This document shows, one piece after another, positions 24,802 to 38,556 of a stretch of DNA of 64,000 nt. The DNA lies in contig NW_027102722.1 of the NCBI RefSeq assembly GCF_036373705.1, positions 62,001 to 126,000 on the forward strand. The letters run 5' to 3'. Below the pieces are notes generated by a model. It saw nothing but the letters and a program-made list of their open reading frames with translations, was not told where the DNA came from and ran no database searches. Numbering within the stretch: the stretch's first letter is position 1; each line of letters starts with the position of its first letter. The stretch comes from Amia ocellicauda. Lineage: Eukaryota; Chordata; Actinopteri; Amiiformes; Amiidae. The position numbers were made by a program, and so were the translations under genes.

Positions 24802-25816
24802 GCACTGTTCCTTATAGTCTGTCAGATCAATAGGTGATTGGTTCTTGAGTTCTTGAGATTGGATTTCGGTTTCAGCCCCCAGTGTCCTAATGGAGGGGGG
24901 CTTGATTTATGACTGATGTCAATCCATGCCATCTTTTGGAAATGCCGGTTGGCCCGGGTTCGTAGCTCTATGTCGGGATTTCGGCTCTCGTCCACTTCAA
25001 AGAGTTTTTATCACCTACAGGCCCCTTTCTCCAGACATCTCATAGCAGGATTCAACCTATTTGGCCTCTTCTCGGTGCCATCCTCCCCAAAACTGTCACT
25101 TTGATGCAAACCAGTTCCAAGCTGATGAGCAAAGGAAATCTGATAACTTTGGGGGTGGAGAGGTCTTCTTTAGATCAGTGCTTCAGCTCAGAGCCCAAAT
25201 GCTCTTATCAAAATACACCCAACATAACGCTACACAGTGGAACTGCAAGGCAATTGATTAAAGGGACATGTGGTGAATTCCTTTTCATCTTTATACTGTT
25301 GTTGGATGTCTCCTGTTCCTCTAAGTCTCATTTGGCCTTGGTTTTCCCCCTCTGTGTTGAATAATCGGGCTCTAAATAGCCCCGGCGTTTCTCCTGCAGT
25401 TCTTCGTTCTTTCCACTGCTAGCGCTGCCTTTGTGCAGCTTGTTATAGGATATTGTGAACTGAACCTATTTTGCTGTGAATTTATATGTACTGCGAATAG
25501 TTTATTGTGGCTGGTCTTGGTCTGTCTGCACTAAATAAATGATTTGTATCAAGGGATTATTTAGTTTGTCTGTGTACTTTTTTACCTAACCACTAAGGGC
25601 CACTCCTTGCACTTCACACATTTGCCCTTTTAATTACTCCCTTACTGACATACTTTAACATGCAATGTGCGTGTGATAATAGTTTTAGCAGCCTGTTGCC
25701 ATTCAGGTGAGACAATACCTAGTAAATCCTTTTTTTTTTTTTTCATGTTGGTGCGCCGCGAAGGTTTTTGGTCTCAGCAAAGTGTGCCGTGGCATTACAA
25801 CGCTTGGGAACCACTG
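23130..25816 (+). mobile_element. hAT element, full length (2687 bp)
   Basis: Both termini and TSD copies intact. Private bases include ATAGCACAC at the point where short copies are truncated. Confidence 0.9.
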
Positions 25817-26323
25817 GCTTGGCTTGTTGGGCATCCAGGTATGCACTGAGATTACGATCGGCACGATGATTGTCGTTCTCAGGAGAATTGTGTTTCTTTG
25901 CTGATCATGTTCTCTGTCGCTTTTTACAAAGTTCTTACAAGTGGCACATTGGGGATGAGGAGCAGAGCATGCTGACACGCATAGCTGTGGACTTCTGCAT
26001 GGCATGGGGCCACAGGTCATTCCAAGTATTTCAAGACGCCTGCAAATGTGTGGACACGTTGTGTTGGCCCAACCCTCACAGATTGTGCCAAGTCAAGTAG
26101 AGATGCATGTTGTGCTGTTCTAAAGTGACACGTCGTCAACGGCAAAAACATCTCTCAGAGTTCCTGGCTTGACTTGCCTCTGGAAGACAACACTTGCCCA
26201 GGCTGGATATTTGCCGAAAGAAGCAAAGAGGACTAGACACCTTGCCTAGACACAACTGCATATTTCATTGTCACCTGGAAGGCCATCCAGGCTTTTCACC
26301 ATCATGGCTCTCGGTCAACAAGG

Positions 26324-26396
26324 CGCCCGAACAGGGACTCAAACCCTGGACCCTCAGATTAAAAGTCTGATGCTCTACCGGCTGAGCTACCCGGGC
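26324..26396 (-). tRNA. tRNA-Lys (TTT), T-loop C56 changed to T
   Basis: Stems and anticodon match the other copies, but the T loop reads TTTGAGT instead of TTCGAGT. C56 normally pairs with G19 of the D loop to hold the L-shape, and it is also a nearly invariant base of the polymerase III B box. The copy is therefore probably poorly transcribed or unstable. The change is shared by 29985, 42697 and 46358. Confidence 0.85.
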
Positions 26397-26631
26397 TTCA
26401 GTGAAGTGCTTCACAATGTGTTGGCTTCATGATTGTTCCAGACCGCTTTCTGGCCGGTTTAAAAAACAGGGCTCAGGGTGAAAAGGGTCACATGCATATG
26501 AGATGTTTGGGCAATGCGAGTTCTCCACAGCAAATCCGAATTTCCGATGTTTTCTCCTTGTCCTCATGCAATTCCAATGGCTTGACATTTGGGAGCTCGT
26601 CCAAAACCGATGTCAAACCATAATCACGCCT

Positions 26632-26720
26632 TCCTTCGAGCCGGAATTGAACCAGCGACCTAAGGATGCCCGCTGTCTGAAACCTACAGTCCTCCGCTCT
26701 ACCAACTGAGCTATCGAAGG
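26632..26720 (-). tRNA. tRNA-Tyr (GTA) with 16-nt intron
   Basis: Exons and intron (T allele) identical to the copy at 4541. It remains intact although its neighbouring tRNA-Lys carries the T-loop change. Confidence 0.96.
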
Positions 26721-26790
26721 GAAGCTTCTCACCGTCTTCCCCTGGCAGTCTCAGTGGCCGTGCAAAGCCAAGAAGCACCGTGGCTTGGCT

Positions 26791-28416
26791 CAGTGGTTTT
26801 CAACCCGTGTGCCGTGAGGACTACCCAATTGTGTCGTGAGATTTTTATCCCCTGAAAAATATTATGTCATTTTGTTTGGTCAACTTCATAAATCTTGTAT
26901 CAAATCAAACTTATTCAAATGTGTGAAAATATTACATTTATACATCACCTGTAGAAAGCGTTTCATAACTGAAATGTTGTGTTTGCCGGACTGAACGCAC
27001 ACCTACACTGAGTTGCAGTGCTATCAGTTGTATCGTAAGGTACACTTATAAATTTCAATTTAAGAAGTGAATTTATAGTATCACCTTATCACGAATCCTG
27101 GAATCTTGTAGAACTCAATTTCTGTAATAATTGGACACAGACACCAATTCCAAAGATATAAATTGTTAAATTTATTCAAAAACAAAGACTAAATGTAGCA
27201 CTACACTAATTATACAAAAGGGAAAAGCTAATTAAAATTCAACTCTAGATCAACAAATCAAAGACAAATCACTTCCGTGACCAAATCAAAGACCATGGGA
27301 TCGCATATGATAACACACAAATCGTTAAACAAAAAAGGTTATAAACACATTAACTACAATACCGGTTAGTAAGACGAAGGTGAGTCTCTCGTTAGTATTG
27401 TTAGTCAGACATTAAATAACTACGCAGGTTAGTATTTATGTCAGGTAACTTCTCGTTATATATATATCAGTCTCATTTACGTTTAGGTGCCGAGAAAGAT
27501 CCTATCGTTACTTGTTACCACAATTTCCCTTAACTGATTATTATTCAATGATCAAGGATAGGCAGGGCCACCAATAATCTAACGTCTATTGACTTGTGTC
27601 AATTTCAGACTAAACAGTTAAACAGGAATGAGAAGATATTTCTCGGGGTTGACAGATTTTATTTCTAAAATTATCAACAAAACAGTTTAATGCAACACAC
27701 ATTTATATTTAAGAAAACTAAATGATATTACATATTCTAGAGTTTTGAATCACAGAATAACATTTCTAATTGATTTCTCAAATGTCATGAATCATGAACT
27801 CCAAACTGTTAAACTTATCTGAACTTCGTCGCAGAGAGGCCTCTCTGTCTTCGGGCTCAGATCACAGCACACGGCACATGGTCCGTGTGGTTTGGAACAA
27901 AGGCAGTGCGGTTCGGCTTTGTCCAAGAACTTCCACTCAGTCGATGCACCTGGAAATTGGGGTTTCGCGAAATTAGAGTCTTTTCCAAACAGATTTTCCA
28001 CTGGTTTGAAGGCTCCAAGGTTGTGCACAAAATCTTCTTTGTAAGCAGGGTTCCAACGTAGTTACTTGAAGACAAAGTCTTTGAGGAAAGCAGGGCCCTG
28101 TTCGTTCCAAGGGTCAAGTTTCTTAAGACTCAAATAGCTATTTAAATGACTGAACACTTTCATATACATTCGACTTACTCAATTGTCCAGCTGTAAAACT
28201 CCACTGATCAGGTGGGCACAGGCGGGCATGCGCAGTCTGTAAAGTTCTTTATTTAATAAAGTCCTTTAATAGAATTCTTCGTACGGCTCAATCTCCTTCT
28301 CCCAGTTTAACTCTTCTGTTGCCGGCAAAGACTTGGTTGGTTTCTGGTTCCGGTTCGGGCAACAGAGCTACAGGTTGAGCTGTGGCAGCGAGTTACTGGT
28401 TCAGGTGAGAGAGAAA

Positions 28417-28462
<46 letters not shown>

Positions 28463-29477
28463 GCACTGTTCCTTATAGTCTGTCAGATCAATAGGTGATT
28501 GGTTCTTGAGTTCTTGAGATTGGATTTCGGTTTCAGCCCCCAGTGTCCTAATGGAGGGGGGCTTGATTTATGACTGATGTCAATCCATGCCATCTTTTGG
28601 AAATGCCGGTTGGCCCGGGTTCGTAGCTCTATGTCGGGATTTCGGCTCTCGTCCACTTCAAAGAGTTTTTATCACCTACAGGCCCCTTTCTCCAGACATC
28701 TCATAGCAGGATTCAACCTATTTGGCCTCTTCTCGGTGCCATCCTCCCCAAAACTGTCACTTTGATGCAAACCAGTTCCAAGCTGATGAGCAAAGGAAAT
28801 CTGATAACTTTGGGGGTGGAGAGGTCTTCTTTAGATCAGTGCTTCAGCTCAGAGCCCAAATGCTCTTATCAAAATACACCCAACATAACGCTACACAGTG
28901 GAACTGCAAGGCAATTGATTAAAGGGACATGTGGTGAATTCCTTTTCATCTTTATACTGTTGTTGGATGTCTCCTGTTCCTCTAAGTCTCATTTGGCCTT
29001 GGTTTTCCCCCTCTGTGTTGAATAATCGGGCTCTAAATAGCCCCGGCGTTTCTCCTGCAGTTCTTCGTTCTTTCCACTGCTAGCGCTGCCTTTGTGCAGC
29101 TTGTTATAGGATATTGTGAACTGAACCTATTTTGCTGTGAATTTATATGTACTGCGAATAGTTTATTGTGGCTGGTCTTGGTCTGTCTGCACTAAATAAA
29201 TGATTTGTATCAAGGGATTATTTAGTTTGTCTGTGTACTTTTTTACCTAACCACTAAGGGCCACTCCTTGCACTTCACACATTTGCCCTTTTAATTACTC
29301 CCTTACTGACATACTTTAACATGCAATGTGCGTGTGATAATAGTTTTAGCAGCCTGTTGCCATTCAGGTGAGACAATACCTAGTAAATCCTTTTTTTTTT
29401 TTTTCATGTTGGTGCGCCGCGAAGGTTTTTGGTCTCAGCAAAGTGTGCCGTGGCATTACAACGCTTGGGAACCACTG
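26791..29477 (+). mobile_element. hAT element, full length (2687 bp)
   Basis: Both termini and TSD copies intact. Shares CCAACGTAG (instead of CCACCGTAG) with the next copy. Confidence 0.9.
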
Positions 29478-29984
29478 GCTTGGCTTGTTGGGCATCCAGG
29501 TATGCACTGAGATTACGATCGGCACGATGATTGTCGTTCTCAGGAGAATTGTGTTTCTTTGCTGATCATGTTCTCTGTCGCTTTTTACAAAGTTCTTAAA
29601 AGTGGCACATTGGGGATGAGGAGCAGAGCATGCTGACACGCATAGCTGTGGACTTCTGCATGGCATGGGGCCACAGGTCATTCCAAGTATTTCAAGACGC
29701 CTGCAAATGTGTGGACACGTTGTGTTGGCCCAACCCTCACAGATTGTGCCAAGTCAAGTAGAGATGCATGTTGTGCTGTTCTAAAGTGACACGTCGTCAA
29801 CGGCAAAAACATCTCTCAGAGTTCCTGGCTTGACTTGCCTCTGGAAGACAACACTTGCCCAGGCTGGATATTTGCCGAAAGAAGCAAAGAGGACTAGACA
29901 CCTTGCCTAGACACAACTGCATATTTCATTGTCACCTGGAAGGCCATCCAGGCTTTTCACCATCATGGCTCTCGGTCAACAAGG

Positions 29985-30057
29985 CGCCCGAACAGGGACT
30001 CAAACCCTGGACCCTCAGATTAAAAGTCTGATGCTCTACCGGCTGAGCTACCCGGGC
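29985..30057 (-). tRNA. tRNA-Lys (TTT), T-loop C56 changed to T
   Basis: Same T-loop variant as 26324, from which this unit was probably duplicated. No further change seen. Confidence 0.85.
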
Positions 30058-30292
30058 TTCAGTGAAGTGCTTCACAATGTGTTGGCTTCATGATTGTTCC
30101 AGACCGCTTTCTGGCCGGTTTAAAAAACAGGGCTCAGGGTGAAAAGGGTCACATGCATATGAGATGTTTGGGCAATGCGAGTTCTCCACAGCAAATCCGA
30201 ATTTCCGATGTTTTCTCCTTGTCCTCATGCAATTCCAATGGCTTGACTTTTGGGAGCTCGTCCAAAACCGATGTCAAACCATAATCACGCCT

Positions 30293-30381
30293 TCCTTCGA
30301 GCCGGAATTGAACCAGCGACCTAAGGATGCCCGCTGTCTGAAACCTACAGTCCTCCGCTCTACCAACTGAGCTATCGAAGG
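30293..30381 (-). tRNA. tRNA-Tyr (GTA) with 16-nt intron
   Basis: Complete, intron T allele. The adjacent spacer has one private base (GACTTTTGG instead of GACATTTGG, around 30248). Confidence 0.96.
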
Positions 30382-30451
30382 GAAGCTTCTCACCGTCTTC
30401 CCCTGGCAGTCTCAGTGGCCGTGCAAAGCCAAGAAGCACCGTGGCTTGGCT

Positions 30452-32067
30452 CAGTGGTTTTCAACCCGTGTGCCGTGAGGACTACCCAATTGTGTCGTGA
30501 GATTTTTATCCCCTGAAAAATATTATGTCATTTTGTTTGGTCAACTTCATAAATCTTGTATCAAATCAAACTTATTCAAATGTGTGAAAATATTACATTT
30601 ATACATCACCTGTAGAAAGCGTTTCATAACTGAAATGTTGTGTTTGCCGGACTGAACGCACACCTACACTGAGTTGCAGTGCTATCAGTTGTATCGTAAG
30701 GTACACTTATAAATTTCAATTTAAGAAGTGAATTTATAGTATCACCTTATCACGAATCCTGGAATCTTGTAGAACTCAATTTCTGTAATAATTGGACACA
30801 GACACCAATTCCAAAGATATAAATTGTTAAATTTATTCAAAAACAAAGACTAAATGTAGCACTACACTAATTATACAAAAGGGAAAAGCTAATTAAAATT
30901 CAACTCTAGATCAACAAATCAAAGACAAATCACTTCCGTGACCAAATCAAAGACCATGGGATCGCATATGATAACACACAAATCGTTAAACAAAAAAGGT
31001 TATAAACACATTAACTACAATACCGGTTAGTAAGACGAAGGTGAGTCTCTCGTTAGTATTGTTAGTCAGACATTAAATAACTACGCAGGTTAGTATTTAT
31101 GTCAGGTAACTTCTCGTTATATATATATCAGTCTCATTTACGTTTAGGTGCCGAGAAAGATCCTATCGTTACTTGTTACCACAATTTCCCTTAACTGATT
31201 ATTATTCAATGATCAAGGATAGGCAGGGCCACCAATAATCTAACGTCTATTGACTTGTGTCAATTTCAGACTAAACAGTTAAACAGGAATGAGAAGATAT
31301 TTCTCGGGGTTGACAGATTTTATTTCTAAAATTATCAACAAAACAGTTTAATGCAACACACATTTATATTTAAGAAAACTAAATGATATTACATATTCTA
31401 GAGTTTTGAATCACAGAATAACATTTCTAATTGATTTCTCAAATGTCATGAATCATGAACTCCAAACTGTTAAACTTATCTGAACTTCGTCGCAGAGAGG
31501 CCTCTCTGTCTTCGGGCTCAGATCACAGCACACGGCACATGGTCCGTGTGGTTTGGAACAAAGGCAGTGCGGTTCGGCTTTGTCCAAGAACTTCCACTCA
31601 GTCGATGCACCTGGAAATTGGGGTTTCGCGAAATTAGAGTCTTTTCCAAACAGATTTTCCACTGGTTTGAAGGCTCCAAGGTTGTGCACAAAATCTTCTT
31701 TGTAAGCAGGGTTCCAACGTAGTTACTTGAAGACAAAGTCTTTGAGGAAAGCAGGGCCCTGTTCGTTCCAAGGGTCAAGTTTCTTAAGACTCAAATAGCT
31801 ATTTAAATGACTGAACACTTTTATATACATTCGACTTACTCAATTGTCCAGCTGTAAAACTCCACTGATCAGGTGGGCACAGGCGGGCATGCGCAGTCTG
31901 TAAAGTTCTTTATTTAATAAAGTCCTTTAATAGAATTCTTCGTACGGCTCAATCTCCTTCTCCCAGTTTAACTCTTCTGTTGCCGGCAAAGACTTGGTTG
32001 GTTTCTGGTTCCGGTTCGGGCAACAGAGCTACAGGTTGAGCTGTGGCAGCGAGTTACTGGTTCAGGT

Positions 32068-32111
<44 letters not shown>

Positions 32112-33126
32112 GCACTGTTCCTTATAGTCTGTCAGATCAATAGGTGATTGGTTCTTGAGTTCTTGAGATTGGATTTCGGTTTCAGCCCCCAGTGTCCTAA
32201 TGGGGGGGGGCTTGATTTATGACTGATGTCAATCCATGCCATCTTTTGGAAATGCCGGTTGGCCCGGGTTCGTAGCTCTATGTCGGGATTTCGGCTCTCG
32301 TCCACTTCAAAGAGTTTTTATCACCTACAGGCCCCTTTCTCCAGACATCTCATAGCAGGATTCAACCTATTTGGCCTCTTCTCGGTGCCATCCTCCCCAA
32401 AACTGTCACTTTGATGCAAACCAGTTCCAAGCTGATGAGCAAAGGAAATCTGATAACTTTGGGGGTGGAGAGGTCTTCTTTAGATCAGTGCTTCAGCTCA
32501 GAGCCCAAATGCTCTTATCAAAATACACCCAACATAACGCTACACAGTGGAACTGCAAGGCAATTGATTAAAGGGACATGTGGTGAATTCCTTTTTATCT
32601 TTATACTGTTGTTGGATGTCTCCTGTTCCTCTAAGTCTCATTTGGCCCTGGTTTTCCCCCTCTGTGTTGAATAATCGGGCTCTAAATAGCCCCGGCGTTT
32701 CTCCTGCAGTTCTTCGTTCTTTCCACTGCTAGCGCTGCCTTTGTGCAGCTTGTTATAGGATATTGTGAACTGAACCTATTTTGCTGTGAATTTATATTTA
32801 CTGCGAATAGTTTATTGTGGCTGGTCTTGGTCTGTCTGCACTAAATAAATGATTTGTATCAAGGGATTATTTAGTTTGTCTGTGTACTTTTTTACCTAAC
32901 CACTAAGGGCCACTCCTTGCACTTCACACATTTGCCCTTTTAATTACTCCCTTACTGACATACTTTAACATGCAATGTGCGTGTGATAATAGTTTTAGCA
33001 GCCTGTTGCCATTCAGGTGAGACAATACCTAGTAAATCCTTTTTTTTTTTTTTCATGTTGGTGCGCCGCGAAGGTTTTTGGTCTCAGCAAAGTGTGCCGT
33101 GGCATTACAACGCTTGGGAACCACTG
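30452..33126 (+). mobile_element. hAT element, full length (2675 bp)
   Basis: Both termini and TSD copies intact; shorter GA tract than its left neighbour. Confidence 0.9.
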
Positions 33127-33633
33127 GCTTGGCTTGTTGGGCATCCAGGTATGCACTGAGATTACGATCGGCACGATGATTGTCGTTCTCAGGAGAGTTG
33201 TGTTTCTTTGCTGATCACGTTCTCTGTGGCTTTTTACACAGTTCTTACAAGTGGCACATTGGGGATGAAGAGCAGAGCATGCTGACACGCATAGCTGTGG
33301 ACTTCTGCATGGCATGGGGCCACAGGTCATTCCAAGTATTTCAAGACGCCTGCAAATGTGTGGACACGTTGTGTTGGCCCAACCCTCACAGATTATGCCA
33401 AGTCAAGTAGAGATGCATGTTGTGCTGTTCTAAAGTGACACGTCATCAACGGCAAAAACATCTCTCAGAGTTCCTGACTTGACTTGCCTCTGGAAGACAA
33501 CACTTGCCCAGGCTGGATATTTGCCGAAAGAAGCAAAGAGGACTAGACACCTTGCCTAGACGCAACTGCATATTTCATTGTCACCTGGAAGGCCATCCAG
33601 GCTTTTCACCATCATGGCCCTCGGTCAACAAGG

Positions 33634-33687
33634 CGCCCGAACAGGGACTCGAACCCTGGACCCTCAGATTAAAAGTCTGATGCTCTA
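33634..33687 (-). pseudogene. Truncated tRNA-Lys (3' 54 nt only)
   Basis: Same junction; last short unit of higher-order copy A. Confidence 0.92.
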
Positions 33688-34781
33688 ACACACAAATCGT
33701 TAAACAAAAAAGGTTATAAACACATTAACTACAATACCGGTTAGTAAGACGAAGGTGAGTCTCTCGTTAGTATTGTTAGTCAGACATTAAATAACTACGC
33801 AGTTTAGTATTTATGTCAGGTAACTTCTCGTTATATATATATCAGTCTCATTTACGTTTAGGTGCCGAGAAAGATCCTATCATTACTTGTTACCACAATT
33901 TCCCTTAACTGATTATTATTCAATGATCAAGGATAGGCAGGGCCACCAATAATCTAACGTCTATTGACTTGTGTCAATTTCAGACTAAACAGTTAAACAG
34001 GAATGAGAAGATATTTCTCGGGGTTGACAGATTTTATTTCTAAAATTATCAACAAAACAGTTTAATGCAACACACATTTATATTTAAGAAAACTAAATGA
34101 TATTACACATTCTAGAGTTTTGAATCACAGAATAACATTTCTAATTGATTTCTCAAATGTCATGAATCATGAACTCCAAACTGTTAAACTTATCTGAACT
34201 TCGTCGCAGAGAGGCCTCTCTGTCTTCGGGCTCAGATCACAGCACACGACACATGGTCTGTGTGGTTTGGAACAAAGGCAGTGCGGTTCGGCTTTGTCCA
34301 AGAACTTCCACTCAGTCGATGCAGCTGGAAGTTGGGGTTTCGCGAAATTAGAGTCTTTTCCAAACAGATTTTCCACTGGTTTGAAGGCTCCAAGGTTGTG
34401 CACAAAATCTTCTTTGTAAGCAGGGTTCCACCGTAGTTACTTGAAGACAAAGTCTTTGAGGAAAGCAGGGCCCTGTTCGTTCCAAGGGTCAAGTTTCTTA
34501 AGACTCAAATAGCTATTTAAATGACTGAACACTTTCATATACATTCGACGTACTCAATTGTCCAGCTGTAAAACTCCACTGATCAGGTGGGCACAGGCGG
34601 GCATGCGCAGTCTGTAAAGTTCTTTCTTTAATATAGTCCTTTAATAGAATTCTTCGTACGGCTCAATCTCCTTCTCCCAGTTTAACTCTTCTGTTGCCGG
34701 CAAAGACTTGGTTGGTTTCTGGTTCCGGTTCGGGCAACAGAGCTACAGGTTGAGCTGTGGCAGCGAATTACTGGTTCAGGT

Positions 34782-34813
<32 letters not shown>

Positions 34814-35832
34814 CTGTGCACTGTTCCTTATAGTCTGTCAGATCAATAGGTGATTGGTTCTTGAGTTCTTGAGATTGGATTTCGGTTTCAGCCCCCAGTG
34901 TCCTAATGGAGGGGGGCTTGATTTATGACTGATGTCAATCCATGCCATCTTTTGGAAATGCCGGTTGGCCCGGGTTCGTAGCTCTATGTCGGGATTTCGG
35001 CTCTCGTCCACTTCAAAGAGTTTTTGTCACCTACAGGCCCCTTTCTCCAGACATCTCATAGCAGGATTCAACCTATTTGGCCTCTTCTCGGTGCCATCCT
35101 CCCCAAAACTGTCACTTTGATGCAAACCAGTTCCAAGCTGATGAGCAAAGGAAATCTGATAACTTTGGGGGTGGAGAGGTCTTCTTTAGATCAGTGCTTC
35201 AGCTCAGAGCCCAAATGCTCTTATCAAAATACACCCAACATAACGCTACACAGTGGAACTGCAAGGCAATTGATTAAAGGGACATGTGGTGAATTCCTTT
35301 TTATCTTTATACTGTTGTTGGATGTCTCCTGTTCCTCTAAGTCTCATTTGGCCTTGGTTTTCCCCCTCTGTGTTGAATAATCGGGCTCTAAATAGCCCCG
35401 GCGTTTCTCCTGCAGTTCTTCGTTCTTTCCACTGCTAGCGCTGCCTTTGTGCAGCTTGTTATAGGATATTGTGAACTGAACCTATTTTGCTGTGAATTTA
35501 TATGTACTGCGAATAGTTTATTGTGGCTGGTCTTGGTCTGTCTGCACTAAATAAATGATTTGTATCAAGGGATTATTTAGTTTGTCTGTGTACTTTTTTA
35601 CCTAACCACTAAGGGCCACTCCTTGCACTTCACACATTTGCCCTTTTAATTACTCCCTTACTGACATACTTTAACATGCAATGTGCGTGTGATAATAGTT
35701 TTAGCAGCCTGTTGCCATTCAGGTGAGACAATTCCTAGTAAATCCTTTTTTTTTTTTTTCATGTTGGTGCGCCGCGAAGGTTTTTGGTCTCAGCAAAGTG
35801 TGCCGTGGCATTACAACGCTTGGGAACCACTG
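33688..35832 (+). mobile_element. hAT element, left-truncated; contains the higher-order junction
   Basis: Short-unit form. Its left part matches the copy at 50061, and its right part, from 34259, matches the copy at 17315. The switch marks the 16.4-kb duplication joint. Confidence 0.88.
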
Positions 35833-36339
35833 GCTTGGCTTGTTGGGCATCCAGGTATGCACTGAGATTACGATCGGCACGATGATTGTCGTTCTCAGGA
35901 GAATTGTGTTTCTTTGCTGATCACGTTCTCTGTCGCTTTTTACACAGTTCTTACAAGTGGCACATTGGGGATGAAGAGCAGAGCATGCTGACACGCATAG
36001 CTGTGGACTTCTGCATGGCATGGGGCCACAGGTCATTCCAAGTATTTCAAGACGCCTGCAAATGTGTGGACACGTTGTGTTGGCCCAACCCTCACAGATT
36101 GTGCCAAGTCAAGTAGAGATGCATGTTGTGCTGTTCTAAAGTGACACGTCGTCAACGGCAAAAACATCTCTCAGAGTTCCTGGCTTGACTTGCCTCTGGA
36201 AGACAACACTTGCCCAGGCTGGATATTTGCCGAAAGAAGCAAAGAGGACTAGACACCTTGCCTAGACGCAACTGCATATTTCATTGTCACCTGGAAGGCC
36301 ATCCAGGCTTTTCACCATCATGGCCCTCGGTCAACAAGG

Positions 36340-36393
36340 CGCCCGAACAGGGACTCGAACCCTGGACCCTCAGATTAAAAGTCTGATGCTCTA
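36340..36393 (-). pseudogene. Truncated tRNA-Lys (3' 54 nt only)
   Basis: Copy B twin of 19967. Confidence 0.92.
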
Positions 36394-37496
36394 ACACACA
36401 AATCGTTAAACAAAAAAGGTTATAAACACATTAACTACAATACCGGTTAGTAAGACGAAGGTGAGTCTCTCGTTAGTATTGTTAGTCAGACATTAAATAA
36501 CTACGCAGGTTAGTATTCATGTCAGGTAACTTCTCGTTATATATATATCAGTCTCATTTACGTTTAGGTGCCGAGAAAGATCCTATCGTTACTTGTTACC
36601 ACAATTTCCCTTAACTGATTATTATTCAATGATCAAGGATAGGCAGGGCCACCAATAATCTAACGTCTATTGACTTGTGTCAATTTCAGACTAAACAGTT
36701 AAACAGGAATGAGAAGATATTTCTCGGGGTTGACAGATTTTATTTCTAAAATTATCAACAAAACAGTTTAATGCAACACACATTTATATTTAAGAAAACT
36801 AAATGATATTACACATTCTAGAGTTATGAATCACAGAATAACATTTCTAATTGATTTCTCAAATGTCATGAATCATGAACTCCAAACTGTTAAACTTATC
36901 TGAACTTCGTCGCAGAGAGGCCTCTCTGTCTTCGGGCTCAGATCACAGCACACGGCACATGGTCCGTGTGGTTTGGAACAAAGGCAGTGCGGTTCGGCTT
37001 TGTCCAAGAACTTCCACTCAGTCGATGCAGATGGAAGTTGGGGTTTCGCGAAATTAGAGTCTTTTCCAAACAGATTTTCCACTGGTTTGAAGGCTCCAAG
37101 GTTGTGCACAAAATCTTCTTTGTAAGCAGGGTTCCACCGTAGTTACTTGAAGACAAAGTCTTTCAGGAAAGCAGGGCCCTGTTCGTTCCAAGGGTCAAGT
37201 TTCTTAAGACTCAAATAGCTATTTAAATGACTGAACACTTTCATATACATTCGACTTACTCAATTGTCCAGCTGTAAAACTCCACTGATCAGGTGGGCAC
37301 AGGCGGGCATGCGCAGTCTGTAAAGTTCTTTATTTAATAAAGTCCTTTAAAAGAATTCTTCGTACGGCTCAATCTCCTTCTCCCAGTTTAACTCTTCTGT
37401 TGCCGGCAAAGACTTGGTTGGTTTCTGGTTCCGGTTCGGGCAACAGAGCTACAGGTTGAGCTGTGGCAGCGAGTTACTGGTTCAGGTGAGAGAGAA

Positions 37497-37537
<41 letters not shown>

Positions 37538-38556
37538 CTGTGCACTGTTCCTTATAGTCTGTCAGATCATTAGGTGATTGGTTCTTGAGTTCTTGAGATT
37601 GGATTTCGGTTTCAGCCCCCAGTGTCCTAATGGGGGGGGGCTTGATTTATGACTGATGTCAATCCATGCCATCTTTTGGAAATGCCGGTTGGCCCGGGTT
37701 CGTAGCTCTATGTCGGGATTTCGGCTCTCGTCCACTTCAAAGAGTTTTTATCACCTACAGGCCCCTTTCTCCAGACATCTCATAGCAGGATTCAACCTAT
37801 TTGGCCTCTTCTCGGTGCCATCCTCCCCAAAACTGTCACTTTGATGCAAACCAGTTCCAAGCTGATGAGCAAAGGAAATCTGATAACTTTGGGGGTGGAG
37901 AGGTCTTCTTTAGATCAGTGCTTCAGCTCAGAGCCCAAATGCTCTTATCAAAATACACCCAACATAACGCTACACAGTGGAACTGCAAGGCAATTGATTA
38001 AAGGGACATGTGGTGAATTCCTTTTTATCTCTATACTGTTGTTGGATGTCTCCTCTTCCTCTAAGTCTCATTTGGCCTTGGTTTTCCCCCTCTGTGTTGA
38101 ATAATCGGGCTCTAAATAGCCCCGGCGTTTCTCCTGCAGTTCTTCGTTCTTTCCACTGCTAGCGATGCCTTTGTGCAGCTTGTTATAGGATATTGTGAAC
38201 TGAACCTATTTTGCTGTGAATTTATATTTACTGCGAATAGTTTATTGTGGCTGGTCTTGGTCTGTCTGCACTAAATAAATGATTTGTATCAAGGGATTAT
38301 TTAGTTTGTCTGTGTACTTTTTTACCTAACCACTAAGGGCCACTCCTTGCACTTCACACATTTGCCCTTTTAATTACTCCCTTACTGACATACTTTAACA
38401 TGCAATGTGCGTGTGATAATAGTTTTAGCAGCCTGTTGCCATTCAGGTGAGACAATACCTAGTAAATCCTTTTTTTTTTTTTTCATGTTGGTGCGCCGCG
38501 AAGGTTTTTGGTCTCAGCAAAGTGTGCCGTGGCATTACAACGCTTGGGAACCACTG
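36394..38556 (+). mobile_element. hAT element, left-truncated
   Basis: Copy B twin of 20021, with one private base at 36518 and the two-base difference opposite 21248-21249. Confidence 0.88.

Larger units (their letters stand above)
17886..34258. repeat. Higher-order repeat copy A (16,373 bp)
   Basis: This block runs from the distal part of one short unit through the unit series short, long, long, long, short (2724, 3633, 3661, 3649, 2706 bp). It matches the following block base for base at an offset of exactly 16,373 bp. By eye I noticed only three differences: two bases at 21248-21249 and one at 20145. The edges are set by diagnostic bases: position 17886 carries t like 34259, whereas 17876 differs from 34249. 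Confidence 0.9.
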
